Position numbers and translations under genes: made by a program. Shown piece after piece: positions 1 to 8,288 of a DNA stretch of 64,000 nucleotides. Positions within the stretch are counted from its first letter, which is position 1. Each line of letters opens with the position of its first letter. The DNA comes from Pseudoalteromonas apostichopi. Lineage in GTDB: Bacteria > Pseudomonadota > Gammaproteobacteria > Enterobacterales > Alteromonadaceae. Below the pieces are notes generated by a model that was not told the DNA's origin, ran no database searches, and was given only the letters and a program-made list of their open reading frames with translations. Location of the stretch: assembly GCF_030297135.1 (NCBI RefSeq), contig NZ_AP028065.1, forward strand, positions 3,348,001-3,412,000, written 5' to 3'.

Positions 1-798
1 TCGATTATGCACGGCTTACGTGGTCCAAATATTTCAATCGTTACAGCCTGTACTACAGGTCTACATAACATTGGTCATGCTGCGCGTATGATTGCATACG
101 GCGATGCAGATGCAATGGTAGCCGGTGGTGCTGAAAAAGCATCGACACCAATTGGTATGGGTGGCTTTAATGCAGCACGTGCATTATCAACCCGTAACGA
201 TGATCCACAAGCAGCATCACGCCCTTGGGATAAAGACCGTGACGGTTTTGTTCTTGCTGATGGTGCAGGTGTTATCGTACTGGAAGAATATGAGCATGCT
301 AAAGCACGTGGCGCGAAAATCTACGCTGAGCTCGTTGGTTTTGGTATGAGTGGTGATGCATATCACATGACATCTCCACCTGAAGACGGTGCAGGCGCAG
401 CACTGGCGATGGAAAATGCCCTAAACGATGCACAAGTTAATGCAGACCAAGTTGGCTACATTAATGCTCACGGAACATCGACTAATGCAGGCGATAAGGC
501 AGAAACATCAGCCGTTAAAACTATTTTTGGTGATGCGGCGAAAGATGTGATGGTAAGTTCATCGAAATCAATGATGGGTCACTTGTTAGGTGCTGCTGGC
601 TCGGTAGAGTCGATCATTACTATCTTGTCACTTGTTGATCAGAAAGTAAGCCCTACAATCAACCTTGATAACCCAGATGAAGGCTGTGATTTAGACTATG
701 TACCGCACACTGCACGTGATGCTAAATTGGATTACGCTCTATGTAATTCATTTGGTTTTGGTGGTACTAATGGCTCGTTGCTGTTTAAAAAGGTATAA
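1..798 (+). CDS. fabF: beta-ketoacyl-ACP synthase II (FabF), 5' truncated by window edge
   Basis: This is the C-terminal part (about 265 residues) of a condensing enzyme that elongates acyl-ACP with malonyl-ACP in cytoplasmic fatty acid synthesis. The thiolase-fold catalytic set is visible: the nucleophilic Cys in TACTTGLHN, the first His in NAHGTST, and the Lys and second His in SKSMMGHLLGAAG. The C-terminal NSFGFGGTNGSLLFKK is the classic glycine-rich end. The frame is open back to base 1, so the missing first 150 or so residues lie upstream and the ATG at 7 is internal. An intrinsic terminator follows the stop. Identity is very secure because the similarity to E. coli FabF is near continuous. 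Confidence 0.97.
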   Translation, partial: SIMHGLRGPNISIVTACTTGLHNIGHAARMIAYGDADAMVAGGAEKASTPIGMGGFNAARALSTRNDDPQAASRPWDKDRDGFVLADGAGVIVLEEYEHAKARGAKIYAELVGFGMSGDAYHMTSPPEDGAGAALAMENALNDAQVNADQVGYINAHGTSTNAGDKAETSAVKTIFGDAAKDVMVSSSKSMMGHLLGAAGSVESIITILSLVDQKVSPTINLDNPDEGCDLDYVPHTARDAKLDYALCNSFGFGGTNGSLLFKKV

Positions 799-826
799 TT
801 CTTTTTAACAACGGACTAAAAAGAAG

Positions 827-853
827 AGCCCAGTTGTTTAACTGGGCTTTTTT
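827..853 (+). terminator. intrinsic terminator of fabF, abutting the pabC start
   Basis: An 8-bp perfect stem AGCCCAGT (827-834) / ACTGGGCT (841-848) with a 6-base loop is followed by six T residues (848-853). The T run ends two bases before the pabC ATG at 856, so pabC has no room for a normal ribosome binding site outside the hairpin. Confidence 0.9.
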
Positions 854-855
854 GT

Positions 856-1668
856 ATGAATAAATTAAAACAAACAATAAAAATAACCACACCAGATACC
901 AGTATAAGCACGCAAGATCGTGGCTTAAATTATGGTGACGGCTTTTTTACCACAGCCTCTGTGGTGAATTCTGTCGTTGAGCACTGGGACTTACACAAAG
1001 CGCGATTAGAAGAATGCGCGCAAAGGCTATTTTTCCCCGAGTTAGATTTACCTGCAATCGAGCGTAGGGTTAACCACGCAATCAGTGAAACGCAAGCGGG
1101 TATTTTAAAAGTAGTTATCACCCGAGGTGCAGGTGGGCGTGGTTATGGCTTACCAGATACACCAAGTATCCAAGTGCTGATCAGTGTAATGCCTGCAGTT
1201 TCACACTATAAAAGTTGGCAGCAGCAGGGCGTAAGCCTAGCAGTTAGCGACGTTAAACTTGCACATCAACCTTTACTTGCAGGCTTAAAAACATTGAACC
1301 GTTTAGAGCAAGTACTTATCAAAAGACAAATGAACACCCTTGAGTGTGATGACGTTGTTGTACTTGATTATGATAACAATGTGATTGAGTGCTCGGCTGC
1401 AAATATTTTTGCCATTAAAGACGGTCAAGTTATGTCACCTAAGTTAAACCGCTGCGGTATCACTGGGGTTTATCTCAGCGCTTTATGTGATAAGTTAGCC
1501 ATTGAATTTAAAGCAATCCAACTAGATGAGCTTTTAGCTATGGATGCCGTATTTATGTGTAATAGTTTAATGGGCGTGGTTCCCGTTGCACGGATTACTG
1601 ATACAGAATTTGATATTGAACGCAGTAAAGCGCTATTAACGGCGCAGTTTGCCAAGGAGAATGTGTGA
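856..1668 (+). CDS. pabC: aminodeoxychorismate lyase (4-amino-4-deoxychorismate lyase)
   Basis: PabC is a PLP enzyme of fold type IV that releases pyruvate from 4-amino-4-deoxychorismate to give p-aminobenzoate for folate. The 270 residues carry the family features: N-terminal DRGLNYGDGFFTT, the PLP Lys at about 145 in LKTLNRLEQVLIKRQ, ECSAANIF, and a C-terminal CNSLMGVVPV. The ATG at 856 fits E. coli PabC, but no Shine-Dalgarno is visible because the fabF terminator lies directly before it. The stop overlaps the mltG start by four bases, so the two are translationally coupled. The pabC-mltG-tmk-holB order is the same as in E. coli. Confidence 0.95.
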   Translation: MNKLKQTIKITTPDTSISTQDRGLNYGDGFFTTASVVNSVVEHWDLHKARLEECAQRLFFPELDLPAIERRVNHAISETQAGILKVVITRGAGGRGYGLPDTPSIQVLISVMPAVSHYKSWQQQGVSLAVSDVKLAHQPLLAGLKTLNRLEQVLIKRQMNTLECDDVVVLDYDNNVIECSAANIFAIKDGQVMSPKLNRCGITGVYLSALCDKLAIEFKAIQLDELLAMDAVFMCNSLMGVVPVARITDTEFDIERSKALLTAQFAKENV

Positions 1669-2642
1669 TAAAAGTCATTGTTAGCGTGCTGTTATTAGCA
1701 TTGCTATGCTGTGGTATTGGCTATCAACAGCTTCAATCAGCAATGAAAATGCCGTTAAAGGTTGAAAACAGTACTTTATTTAAAGTAGAACGTGGTACTG
1801 GGTTCAATCAACTTTGCCAAGCATGGCAAGCAAAACAGTGGGTTGATAGCTGCTTTAAATTTCAGGTGCTCGCTAAATTAGATCCTACGCTTACTGATCT
1901 AAAAGCGGGTCTTTATGAACTTGATACAAGCGCTGTGATTGATAATATCCGCCGCATTAATCAAGGTGCACAAGTAAGCTTTAGCTTCACAATTATTGAA
2001 GGACAGCCACTTCGTGACGTCGTTGCCAATATCCAAAAGCAAGTGCATTTAACACATGACTTAGATACAAAAAATTTAGCGACGCAGATAAGTAACACGC
2101 AAAAAAATTTAGAAGGCTGGTTGTTCCCTGATACCTATCACTACCACAGTGGAGATAGTGCCAGCGGCTTATTAAAACGTGCTTATAGTAAAATGCAGCA
2201 GGAACTAGAATCTGCGTGGCAAAATAGAGCATCAGATTTAGTGTTAAGCTCACCTTATGAAGCTCTAATACTTGCTTCTATAATTGAAAAAGAAACCGGT
2301 TTAGCCAGTGAACGGCCATTAATTTCTGCAGTTTTTACCAATCGTTTAAAAACAAATATGCGCTTACAAACAGATCCCACTGTTATCTATGGCATTGGTG
2401 CTGATTTTGATGGCGATATCAAACGCAAAGATTTAACGACGTATACACCGTATAACACTTATAAAATAAAAGGCTTGCCGCCAACACCGATTGCTATGCC
2501 TTCGAAAGCGGCGTTGCTTGCAGCGGTTAATCCACCACAGTCTGAATTTATATATTTTGTTGCGAAAGGGGATGGTAGTCATCAATTTTCGAAAACATTA
2601 CAAGAACATAATCGTGCGGTAAAGCAGTACCAATTAAACTAA
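1665..2642 (+). CDS. mltG: endolytic murein transglycosylase MltG
   Basis: MltG is an inner-membrane lytic transglycosylase that cleaves nascent glycan strands and so ends their elongation. The protein has one N-terminal membrane segment (residues 2-20), a LysM-like region, and the YceG domain with the catalytic Glu at about 208 in LASIIEKETGL, followed by NRLKTNMRLQTDPTVIYG and the typical NTYKIKGLPPTPIAMPS. The start is GTG at 1665, inside the pabC stop (GTGA overlap), with AAGGAGA at 1653-1659 as ribosome binding site. The length of 325 residues is close to the E. coli protein. Confidence 0.95.
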   Translation: MIKVIVSVLLLALLCCGIGYQQLQSAMKMPLKVENSTLFKVERGTGFNQLCQAWQAKQWVDSCFKFQVLAKLDPTLTDLKAGLYELDTSAVIDNIRRINQGAQVSFSFTIIEGQPLRDVVANIQKQVHLTHDLDTKNLATQISNTQKNLEGWLFPDTYHYHSGDSASGLLKRAYSKMQQELESAWQNRASDLVLSSPYEALILASIIEKETGLASERPLISAVFTNRLKTNMRLQTDPTVIYGIGADFDGDIKRKDLTTYTPYNTYKIKGLPPTPIAMPSKAALLAAVNPPQSEFIYFVAKGDGSHQFSKTLQEHNRAVKQYQLN

Positions 2643-2660
2643 CAACCAGAATTGAGTCAT

Positions 2661-3287
2661 ATGACAGCAAAATTTATTGTGATTGAGGGCCTTGAAGGGG
2701 CTGGGAAATCAACGGCTATTGCCGTATGCCAAGCTTATTTAGAAAACAAGCAAGTCGATTTTATAAATGTACGTGAGCCTGGCGGCACAGCAATGGCTGA
2801 AGAGCTACGTAGTATCGTCAAACAAGCTCATCAAGAAACGGTTACAGGCGAAACTGAGTTATTAATCATGTATGCAGCACGCTCGCAATTGATTGCTAAT
2901 GTTATAAATCCAGCACTTGATAAGGGAACTTGGGTGTTAGGTGATCGCCATGATCTCTCATCACAAGCATATCAAGGTGGTGGTCGCGGTATTGAACAGA
3001 CTAAATTATCTTTTCTAGCGGATATGGTACTAAAAGGTTTAAAACCAGATTTAACTATTTATTTGGATATTGATCCTGCTGTAGGTCTTGCCCGTGCAAA
3101 AGGGCGTGGTGAGCTTGATCGTATTGAACAAGAAGCATTAGGCTTTTTTGAGCGCACTCGCGCACGCTACCTTGAAATAGCTAAAACTGATAGCAGTATC
3201 AAAACAGTGGATGCAAACCAAACAATGCCTGAAGTGCATGCGGCAATCACAACCGTGCTTGATAACTTTTTTGCAGGTTTAAATTAA
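2661..3287 (+). CDS. tmk: thymidylate kinase
   Basis: Tmk phosphorylates dTMP to dTDP, the last committed step of dTTP supply. The P-loop is GLEGAGKST near residues 10-18. The DR(Y/H) motif is present as GDRHDLSSQAYQGGGRG, and the lid is RAKGRGELDRIEQE, an enterobacterial-type lid. I place the start at ATG 2661, which matches the E. coli N-terminus. A TTG three codons upstream (2652) would also stay in frame, but its context is poorer. The gene lies 18 bases after mltG and one base before holB, in the same operon. Confidence 0.95.
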   Translation: MTAKFIVIEGLEGAGKSTAIAVCQAYLENKQVDFINVREPGGTAMAEELRSIVKQAHQETVTGETELLIMYAARSQLIANVINPALDKGTWVLGDRHDLSSQAYQGGGRGIEQTKLSFLADMVLKGLKPDLTIYLDIDPAVGLARAKGRGELDRIEQEALGFFERTRARYLEIAKTDSSIKTVDANQTMPEVHAAITTVLDNFFAGLN

Positions 3288-3288
3288 T

Positions 3289-4182
3289 ATGCATTTGCCA
3301 TGGCTTGAAGGTCTTTATAAGCAGCTAGCGCAAAGCTTTACACAGCAACGCTTTCATCATGCACAATTATTTAATGGTGATAAAGGTGTAGGCAAACAAC
3401 GTTTAGTCGATTCGCTTGCCGATGGCTTACTATGTGCGTCACCTGTAAACTTAAAAGCCTGTGGTAATTGCAAAAGTTGTCAACTGAATCAAGCGGGTAC
3501 CCATCCAGATAAACGTGTTGTTAAAGTAGAGGGGCAGACGATAGGGGTTGATGAAATTCGTTTAATAAGTGACTTTATCAATCATTCAGCCGCTCAAAAC
3601 GGTAATAAAGTTGTGGTACTTGAACAATGTCACAAAATGACCACTGCAGCGGCTAACGCCTTATTAAAAACTCTTGAAGAGCCTAGTCTACGCCGCTATT
3701 TATTATTAACGTGTGAGCAAACGGCATTATTACCAGCAACTATTTTAAGTCGCTGTGCAGTTCATGAAATAAAAGTTAACCCAGAATATACAACACAATG
3801 GTTAGCTCTTTTAAATATCCCTAATTATTCATGGTTAGAATTATTCGCTAGGCAACCACTGCTTGTTGAGCAGTGGCAAAATGATAATCAACTTGAGGCA
3901 ATCGATTCACTTTTTAAATTTGCAACTGAGATAAAAGACAGCCATAATTTCAGTGCGTTAGTCGACATCCTTAATAAAGACCATAGCTTGGTTAATGTAT
4001 TTGCGTTGTTTTTAACAGAGCATCTCAAGACGCAATTGGTGTTAGGAATGGACTTTTTCAATTATCAGAAAGCACAATCTGCAATCTCAGAGTTTCTTTA
4101 TAATAGCTCACATGTGCTTGGCTTGAATATGGAACTAGCCATTTCGCAACTAGCGTTTACTTTACGGGAAAGCCAAAATTAG
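3289..4182 (+). CDS. holB: DNA polymerase III delta' subunit
   Basis: HolB is the delta' subunit of the clamp loader that places the beta clamp on primed DNA. The 297 residues show the AAA+ fold with the altered P-loop GDKGVGKQ, so it probably does not hydrolyse ATP, as in E. coli delta'. They also show the zinc module with four Cys (CASPVNLKACGNCKSCQ), followed by NALLKTLEEP and the sensor 1 stretch ATILSRC. It is somewhat shorter than E. coli HolB (334 residues), mostly in the C-terminal domain. It starts one base after the tmk stop, which implies coupling. Confidence 0.93.
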   Translation: MHLPWLEGLYKQLAQSFTQQRFHHAQLFNGDKGVGKQRLVDSLADGLLCASPVNLKACGNCKSCQLNQAGTHPDKRVVKVEGQTIGVDEIRLISDFINHSAAQNGNKVVVLEQCHKMTTAAANALLKTLEEPSLRRYLLLTCEQTALLPATILSRCAVHEIKVNPEYTTQWLALLNIPNYSWLELFARQPLLVEQWQNDNQLEAIDSLFKFATEIKDSHNFSALVDILNKDHSLVNVFALFLTEHLKTQLVLGMDFFNYQKAQSAISEFLYNSSHVLGLNMELAISQLAFTLRESQN

Positions 4183-4190
4183 GAAGTATC

Positions 4191-4517
4191 GTGCAAGAAT
4201 TATTAGTAGATATTGAAGACTTAGAAGAATTATATCGCTGTTACATGCCTTATTTAAAAAATGGTGGTTTATTTGTTCGCACTAATATGCGTTTTGAAAT
4301 GGGCCATTCATTAGCTCTAAAAGTCACCTTACCAGATGCACTAGAAGATGATGTAGTAACGGGGAAAGTTGCTTGGATAACACCACAAGGTGCACAAAGC
4401 TCAAACCCACCAGGTATCGGTGTTAACTTTATCGATGATAAAACCAATTTGAATGCTAAAATCGAAAAACTACTCGGTACTATGTTAAACTCAGGCAATC
4501 CGACCTATACCATGTAA
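4191..4517 (+). CDS. pilZ: type IV pilus assembly protein PilZ
   Basis: This is a 108-residue single-domain PilZ protein of the type found downstream of holB in pseudomonads and Alteromonadales. There it acts with PilB and FimX-like partners in type IV pilus assembly. The start is GTG 4191, with AGGAAG at 4181-4186. The beta-barrel core GGLFVRTNMRFEMGHSLALKV...GVNFID is visible. The RxxxR and (D/N)xSxxG residues that bind cyclic di-GMP in canonical PilZ domains are not present, as in P. aeruginosa PilZ itself, so it is probably a protein adaptor rather than a c-di-GMP receptor. It is co-transcribed with holB and tatD. Confidence 0.9.
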   Translation: MQELLVDIEDLEELYRCYMPYLKNGGLFVRTNMRFEMGHSLALKVTLPDALEDDVVTGKVAWITPQGAQSSNPPGIGVNFIDDKTNLNAKIEKLLGTMLNSGNPTYTM

Positions 4518-4530
4518 TAAAAGTAGTACC

Positions 4531-5310
4531 ATGATTGTAGATTCTCATTGCCATTTAGATCGCCTAGATTTCGATAAACTCGACCTAAACTTAGACCAAG
4601 TACTTGATAACGCCCGCGCAAAGAAAGTTGAACACTTCTTGTGTGTCAGTGTGACCTTAGATCAATTCCCAAGTATGCTGGATAAAATACAAAACTATCC
4701 AGATGTTTCTGCATCATGTGGTGTTCATCCACTTGATCAAAAAGACGCACTGGATAAACAAAAGCTCATCGACCTAGCTAGTCACGACAAAGTAGTAGCA
4801 ATTGGTGAAACTGGGCTTGATTACTATTACTCAAAAGACACACATATTGTTCAGCAAGAAAGTTTTGTTGGTCATATTGACGTTGCTAATGAGCTTAATA
4901 AGCCACTAATTATCCATACTCGTGATGCCAGAGAAGACACCATCAATTTAATGCGCGCTCACAATGCGGAAAACTGTGGTGGTGTATTGCATTGCTTTAC
5001 AGAAAACTGGGAAATGGCCAAAAAAGCCATTGATATGGGCTTTTATATTTCGATTTCGGGCATTGTTACATTTAAAAATGCCGTAGAGTTAAAAGACGTT
5101 GTAAAGCAAATTCCGCTAGATCGCTTACTAATCGAAACAGACTCACCGTATTTAGCACCTGTGCCATATCGTGGTAAAACAAATCAACCAGCCTATGTTG
5201 AAGATGTCGCTTACTACATTGCCGAGTTAAAAGGGCTTACTTTTAACGAATTAGCTGAAGCAACAACCAACAACTTTTACTCGTTGTTCAATCAAGCTAA
5301 AAGGGCGTAA
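4531..5310 (+). CDS. TatD/YcfH family metal-dependent deoxyribonuclease
   Basis: This 259-residue TIM-barrel hydrolase belongs to the TatD family, YcfH subgroup, which sits next to holB and pilZ in many gammaproteobacteria. Metal ligands are visible: HCH in VDSHCHLDRL near the N-terminus, the Glu of AIGETGLDYY, His in PLIIHTRDA, His in GVLHCFT, and Asp in LIETDSPYLAP. Family members act as 3'-5' exonucleases or general deoxyribonucleases, and the natural role of YcfH is not settled. The gene is the last of the tight pabC operon, or next to last if the downstream phosphoesterase, two bases away, is included. Confidence 0.93.
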   Translation: MIVDSHCHLDRLDFDKLDLNLDQVLDNARAKKVEHFLCVSVTLDQFPSMLDKIQNYPDVSASCGVHPLDQKDALDKQKLIDLASHDKVVAIGETGLDYYYSKDTHIVQQESFVGHIDVANELNKPLIIHTRDAREDTINLMRAHNAENCGGVLHCFTENWEMAKKAIDMGFYISISGIVTFKNAVELKDVVKQIPLDRLLIETDSPYLAPVPYRGKTNQPAYVEDVAYYIAELKGLTFNELAEATTNNFYSLFNQAKRA

Positions 5311-5312
5311 TA

Positions 5313-7166
5313 GTGTACGGCGTATCGAATTTACCTCAGTTAGTAATGGGGCCAATGGTACGCCGAGCAGATGCAGGGCGAGTGTGCTTTCAATTTGTTA
5401 CATCTAGGCCTTGCCAATACCGAATAGAGTTTAGCGGTGTTGAGACATTCTCGAATTTAGAGTCAATCCAATTAGGGCTCCATCTTCACTTAAATTTTAT
5501 CAATGTAATGCCCGCCAGCGGCCAGTTTGCAGTTGATTCACTGATCTACTATTCGTTACATGATGAAGATAAAAGCCTTGATTTGTCGTCTTTCTGCTAT
5601 GAACGAGCAGAATCTCCTGCATTTGTGATCCCAAATAGACTCGATAGAATTCTGCATGGCTCGTGTCGTAACCCTCATCACCCTGCAAAAGACAGCCTTG
5701 TTGCTGCAGATAATTGGCAAAATGATCAGCGCCAGTCACTTAATGCAGGTGCTGACCTATTATTGTTATCTGGCGACCAAATATATGCGGATGATGTAGC
5801 CGGGCCAATGCTGCTCGCGATCGAAAAAGTGATTAGCCTATTTGGTGTGTTTCAAGAGCCAGCGCTTGATTTAGATTTACCAGCAGGATTTGAGCAGCAA
5901 CTTTACCAGCGCCATTTACACTTACCCAAAGTGCCTTGGCAGAAACGGAGCAAATTTGGTGTTGGTTATTGGCTTAAAAAAGATGAGCCACACTTCTCAA
6001 GCTTAAAAGCAGAAAACCACTTAATTCATTTTCAAGAATTTATAGCGCTTTATTTATTAAACTTCAGCGCTGTTACTTGGCAGCTAATTGAGTTTGAATC
6101 AATTGAATGCCCAGCATTAGCCCCTAAATACGCAAATCTTTTTAAACTCGAAAAGGACGCACTGGTTGGTTTTGCAAAGGGTCTTCAAAGCGTTGAAAGG
6201 TTATTCGCCAATGTGTCGACATTAATGATGTTTGACGATCATGATGTCACCGATGATTGGAACTTAACCGCGGGTTGGGAGCAAGCTATTTATCAGCACC
6301 CATCTAGCCGTCGCATTGTAAATAATGGCCTAATTAGTTATTGGTTAATGCAGGGGATTGGTAATGACGCAGGTGATAACTCGCTGTCATTATTACCCAG
6401 TTTTAAACAAAGCCTGCAGCAACAGAGCTGGAATTTTAAAGACTTTGATAAGCTAATACTCAATTTTAACCATTGGCATTACGAGCTTAATACCATTCCT
6501 AAAGTTGTAGTACTCGATACCCGAACGCACCGATGGCGTAATGAACAAAATTTCAATGAGCCATCAGGTTTACTTGATTGGGAAAGGCTCACTGAATTAG
6601 AAGAAAGCTTATTGTCTCACGATAAAGTGATTATCGTATCTCCAGCTCCGGTATTTGGTGTTAAATCGATTGAAGCAATCCAAGCGATTTTTAATTTTTG
6701 CGGACAGCCATTGTTGGTTGATGTTGAAAACTGGATGGCTCACGAAGGATCGGCAAAAAAATTGCTCGATACATTTCGCCGTGAAGATACACCAAAGGAA
6801 ACCTTGATCCTCTCTGGTGATGTACATTACTCATTTTGCTTTTCAGTGCAAAAGCGCTTTGGTAAACATAAAAACCGTATTTGGCAGTTGACTGCCAGTG
6901 GCATTAAAAATGAATTTCCTCGTAAGCTTATTAATATCCTCGATAAGCTAGACTCAATTTTGTATGCCCCGAAAAGCCCACTTAACTTTTTTACTAAACG
7001 TTGGCAGATGGAAGTTGATAAACATCAAACCATGGGAGAAGGGCAAAAGTATTTGGTCAGTAATGCGGCTATCAGCTTAATTGAGCTCAACGATGGTTTA
7101 CTCGCTAAATATGAACTGATCCACGCTGACAACCAAATTACTGAATTCGATTTAAACGATAATTAA
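5313..7166 (+). CDS. PhoD-like metallophosphoesterase
   Basis: This 617-residue protein has the metallophosphatase fold of the alkaline phosphatase D family. Motifs include LLLSGDQIYADD (metal Asp), MMFDDHDVTDDW, VVLDTRTHRW and LILSGDVHYSF. Unlike secreted PhoD enzymes it has no signal peptide or Tat motif, so it is predicted to be cytoplasmic. The GTG start at 5313 lies two bases after the tatD stop, suggesting co-transcription. Its 3' end overlaps the convergent deacetylase gene by four bases. The substrate is unknown, and a phosphodiesterase role is as likely as a monoesterase role. Confidence 0.85.
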   Translation: MYGVSNLPQLVMGPMVRRADAGRVCFQFVTSRPCQYRIEFSGVETFSNLESIQLGLHLHLNFINVMPASGQFAVDSLIYYSLHDEDKSLDLSSFCYERAESPAFVIPNRLDRILHGSCRNPHHPAKDSLVAADNWQNDQRQSLNAGADLLLLSGDQIYADDVAGPMLLAIEKVISLFGVFQEPALDLDLPAGFEQQLYQRHLHLPKVPWQKRSKFGVGYWLKKDEPHFSSLKAENHLIHFQEFIALYLLNFSAVTWQLIEFESIECPALAPKYANLFKLEKDALVGFAKGLQSVERLFANVSTLMMFDDHDVTDDWNLTAGWEQAIYQHPSSRRIVNNGLISYWLMQGIGNDAGDNSLSLLPSFKQSLQQQSWNFKDFDKLILNFNHWHYELNTIPKVVVLDTRTHRWRNEQNFNEPSGLLDWERLTELEESLLSHDKVIIVSPAPVFGVKSIEAIQAIFNFCGQPLLVDVENWMAHEGSAKKLLDTFRREDTPKETLILSGDVHYSFCFSVQKRFGKHKNRIWQLTASGIKNEFPRKLINILDKLDSILYAPKSPLNFFTKRWQMEVDKHQTMGEGQKYLVSNAAISLIELNDGLLAKYELIHADNQITEFDLNDN

Positions 7167-7984
7167 TCGAATGCTTTGCGGTTCGTCTCAACATAGTCGG
7201 CAACATTACTTACCGTATCTAACCAAAAACCATTTTTAGGGTCTTGTAGATAAACAATAAGCTGCTCTAGTACTTTACTGTCGGTGGTGTACTGATCTCG
7301 CTTACCTATATTATGGCCTGCAAGAATGATCCAGCTATTGTTGCTTCGGTGTTGTTCTATGGTTTTTTTGATCTCAGCGAATGTTTGCCCATCAATGGGT
7401 AAACTAGTTAACTGCGAAAAGTCAGTAAAGTTTGGATTATTCGCTGTTTCATCAAGCCAAGTTCTACCGGTTTTAAAATGCTTGGCTATTAATGGGACAT
7501 AGCTTCTTGTATTGGCACCACGCCCAACAAAAGTATTTCCACAAGGGTACGCAAAAGCGGTTGGTGTCACGTTAAGTGTGGCTTTTATGTAATCCTGTCC
7601 TTTAAGGATATCTTGCTCCATTTCTTTTAATGTAACTTGTTCAAGTGATACGCCGAGTTCACGAAGCCATTCAAAGTTACCCGTACACAAATGGCTTGCC
7701 GTATGATTAGCAATTTCGTGACCTGTTTTAACTGCCATATGCCACTTTTCAACACGTTCTTTTACGTTAAAAGGAGATACATAAAATGTCGCTTTTACTT
7801 GGTACTTGTTTAAAAGCGCTAAACCGGTATCGACTTGGCTATGTCTTGCATCATCAAAAGTGATACTGACGGCATTTTTAGCCTTATTAGGGTAGTCAAA
7901 GCCTAGGTAGTCACTGCTTTTTGCCAGACTTTGGCTGCTTATTAAAAGTGGTAGTACGACGCACAGGGGTTTAAGCATAATCAA
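7163..7984 (-). CDS. secreted polysaccharide deacetylase family protein
   Basis: This is a 273-residue exported protein with a clear Sec signal peptide ending near SQSLAKS. The NodB homology fold is shown by VSITFDDARHSQ (catalytic and metal Asp pair) and HEIANHTASHLC, the HxxxH zinc motif. ATFYVSPFNV and AFAYPCGN give the remaining conserved strands. Family 4 esterases de-N- or de-O-acetylate chitin, peptidoglycan or other glycans in the periplasm or outside the cell. There is no linked glycan locus to point to a substrate. The gene is convergent with the PhoD-like gene, sharing four bases. Confidence 0.87.
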   Translation of the reverse strand: MIMLKPLCVVLPLLISSQSLAKSSDYLGFDYPNKAKNAVSITFDDARHSQVDTGLALLNKYQVKATFYVSPFNVKERVEKWHMAVKTGHEIANHTASHLCTGNFEWLRELGVSLEQVTLKEMEQDILKGQDYIKATLNVTPTAFAYPCGNTFVGRGANTRSYVPLIAKHFKTGRTWLDETANNPNFTDFSQLTSLPIDGQTFAEIKKTIEQHRSNNSWIILAGHNIGKRDQYTTDSKVLEQLIVYLQDPKNGFWLDTVSNVADYVETNRKAFD

Positions 7985-8047
7985 TCCTTTATCATTGTTT
8001 TTACAATGAAATCAAAAAGGGTGATGCTTTACTATGCGACTTTTGAA

Positions 8048-8084
8048 TAAAAAACGCCCAGAACGAATCCGCATTGTTCTGGGC
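8048..8084 (-). terminator. intrinsic terminator reading leftwards
   Basis: A 9-bp perfect stem GCCCAGAAC (8056-8064) / GTTCTGGGC (8076-8084) is followed, on the minus strand, by a run of six T residues. It lies about 205 bases downstream of rsmF, further than expected for a simple rsmF terminator. Confidence 0.88.
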
Positions 8085-8204
8085 TTAGGGGGTGGCTCGT
8101 GCGAGCCTGCGCTAACTATAAAAAAACACCTTCTAAATTCAGTAGGGAGAAGTAGAAAGTACTTTTAAGTGTAGTTAATCAGCAGGAAATTGCACGGTAA
8201 ATGT
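8049..8204 (-). ncRNA. candidate small RNA between rsmF and the deacetylase
   Basis: The gap 7985-8288 has no ORF but carries a strong leftward terminator (8048-8084) preceded by a second stem GGCTC (8094-8098) / GAGCC (8103-8107). A plausible leftward promoter lies upstream: -10 TATAAA (plus-strand 8211-8216) and -35 GTAACA (8234-8239) with a 17-base spacer. This would give an RNA of about 155 bases. I do not recognise a known family. It could also be only the 3' untranslated end of rsmF mRNA. Confidence 0.4.
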
Positions 8205-8288
8205 ACAAATTTTATACTGGTTTAAAATCAGTCTGTTACGGCTTTTTACCTAAATTAGTACCTTATTTATACAGTCATTATGCGCAAC

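Noticed and set aside
6212..6223. TGTCGAC box TGTGTCGACATT inside the PhoD-like gene
   Set aside because: It matches only the core, lies deep in an unrelated coding region, and is expected by chance at this frequency for an 8-base core.
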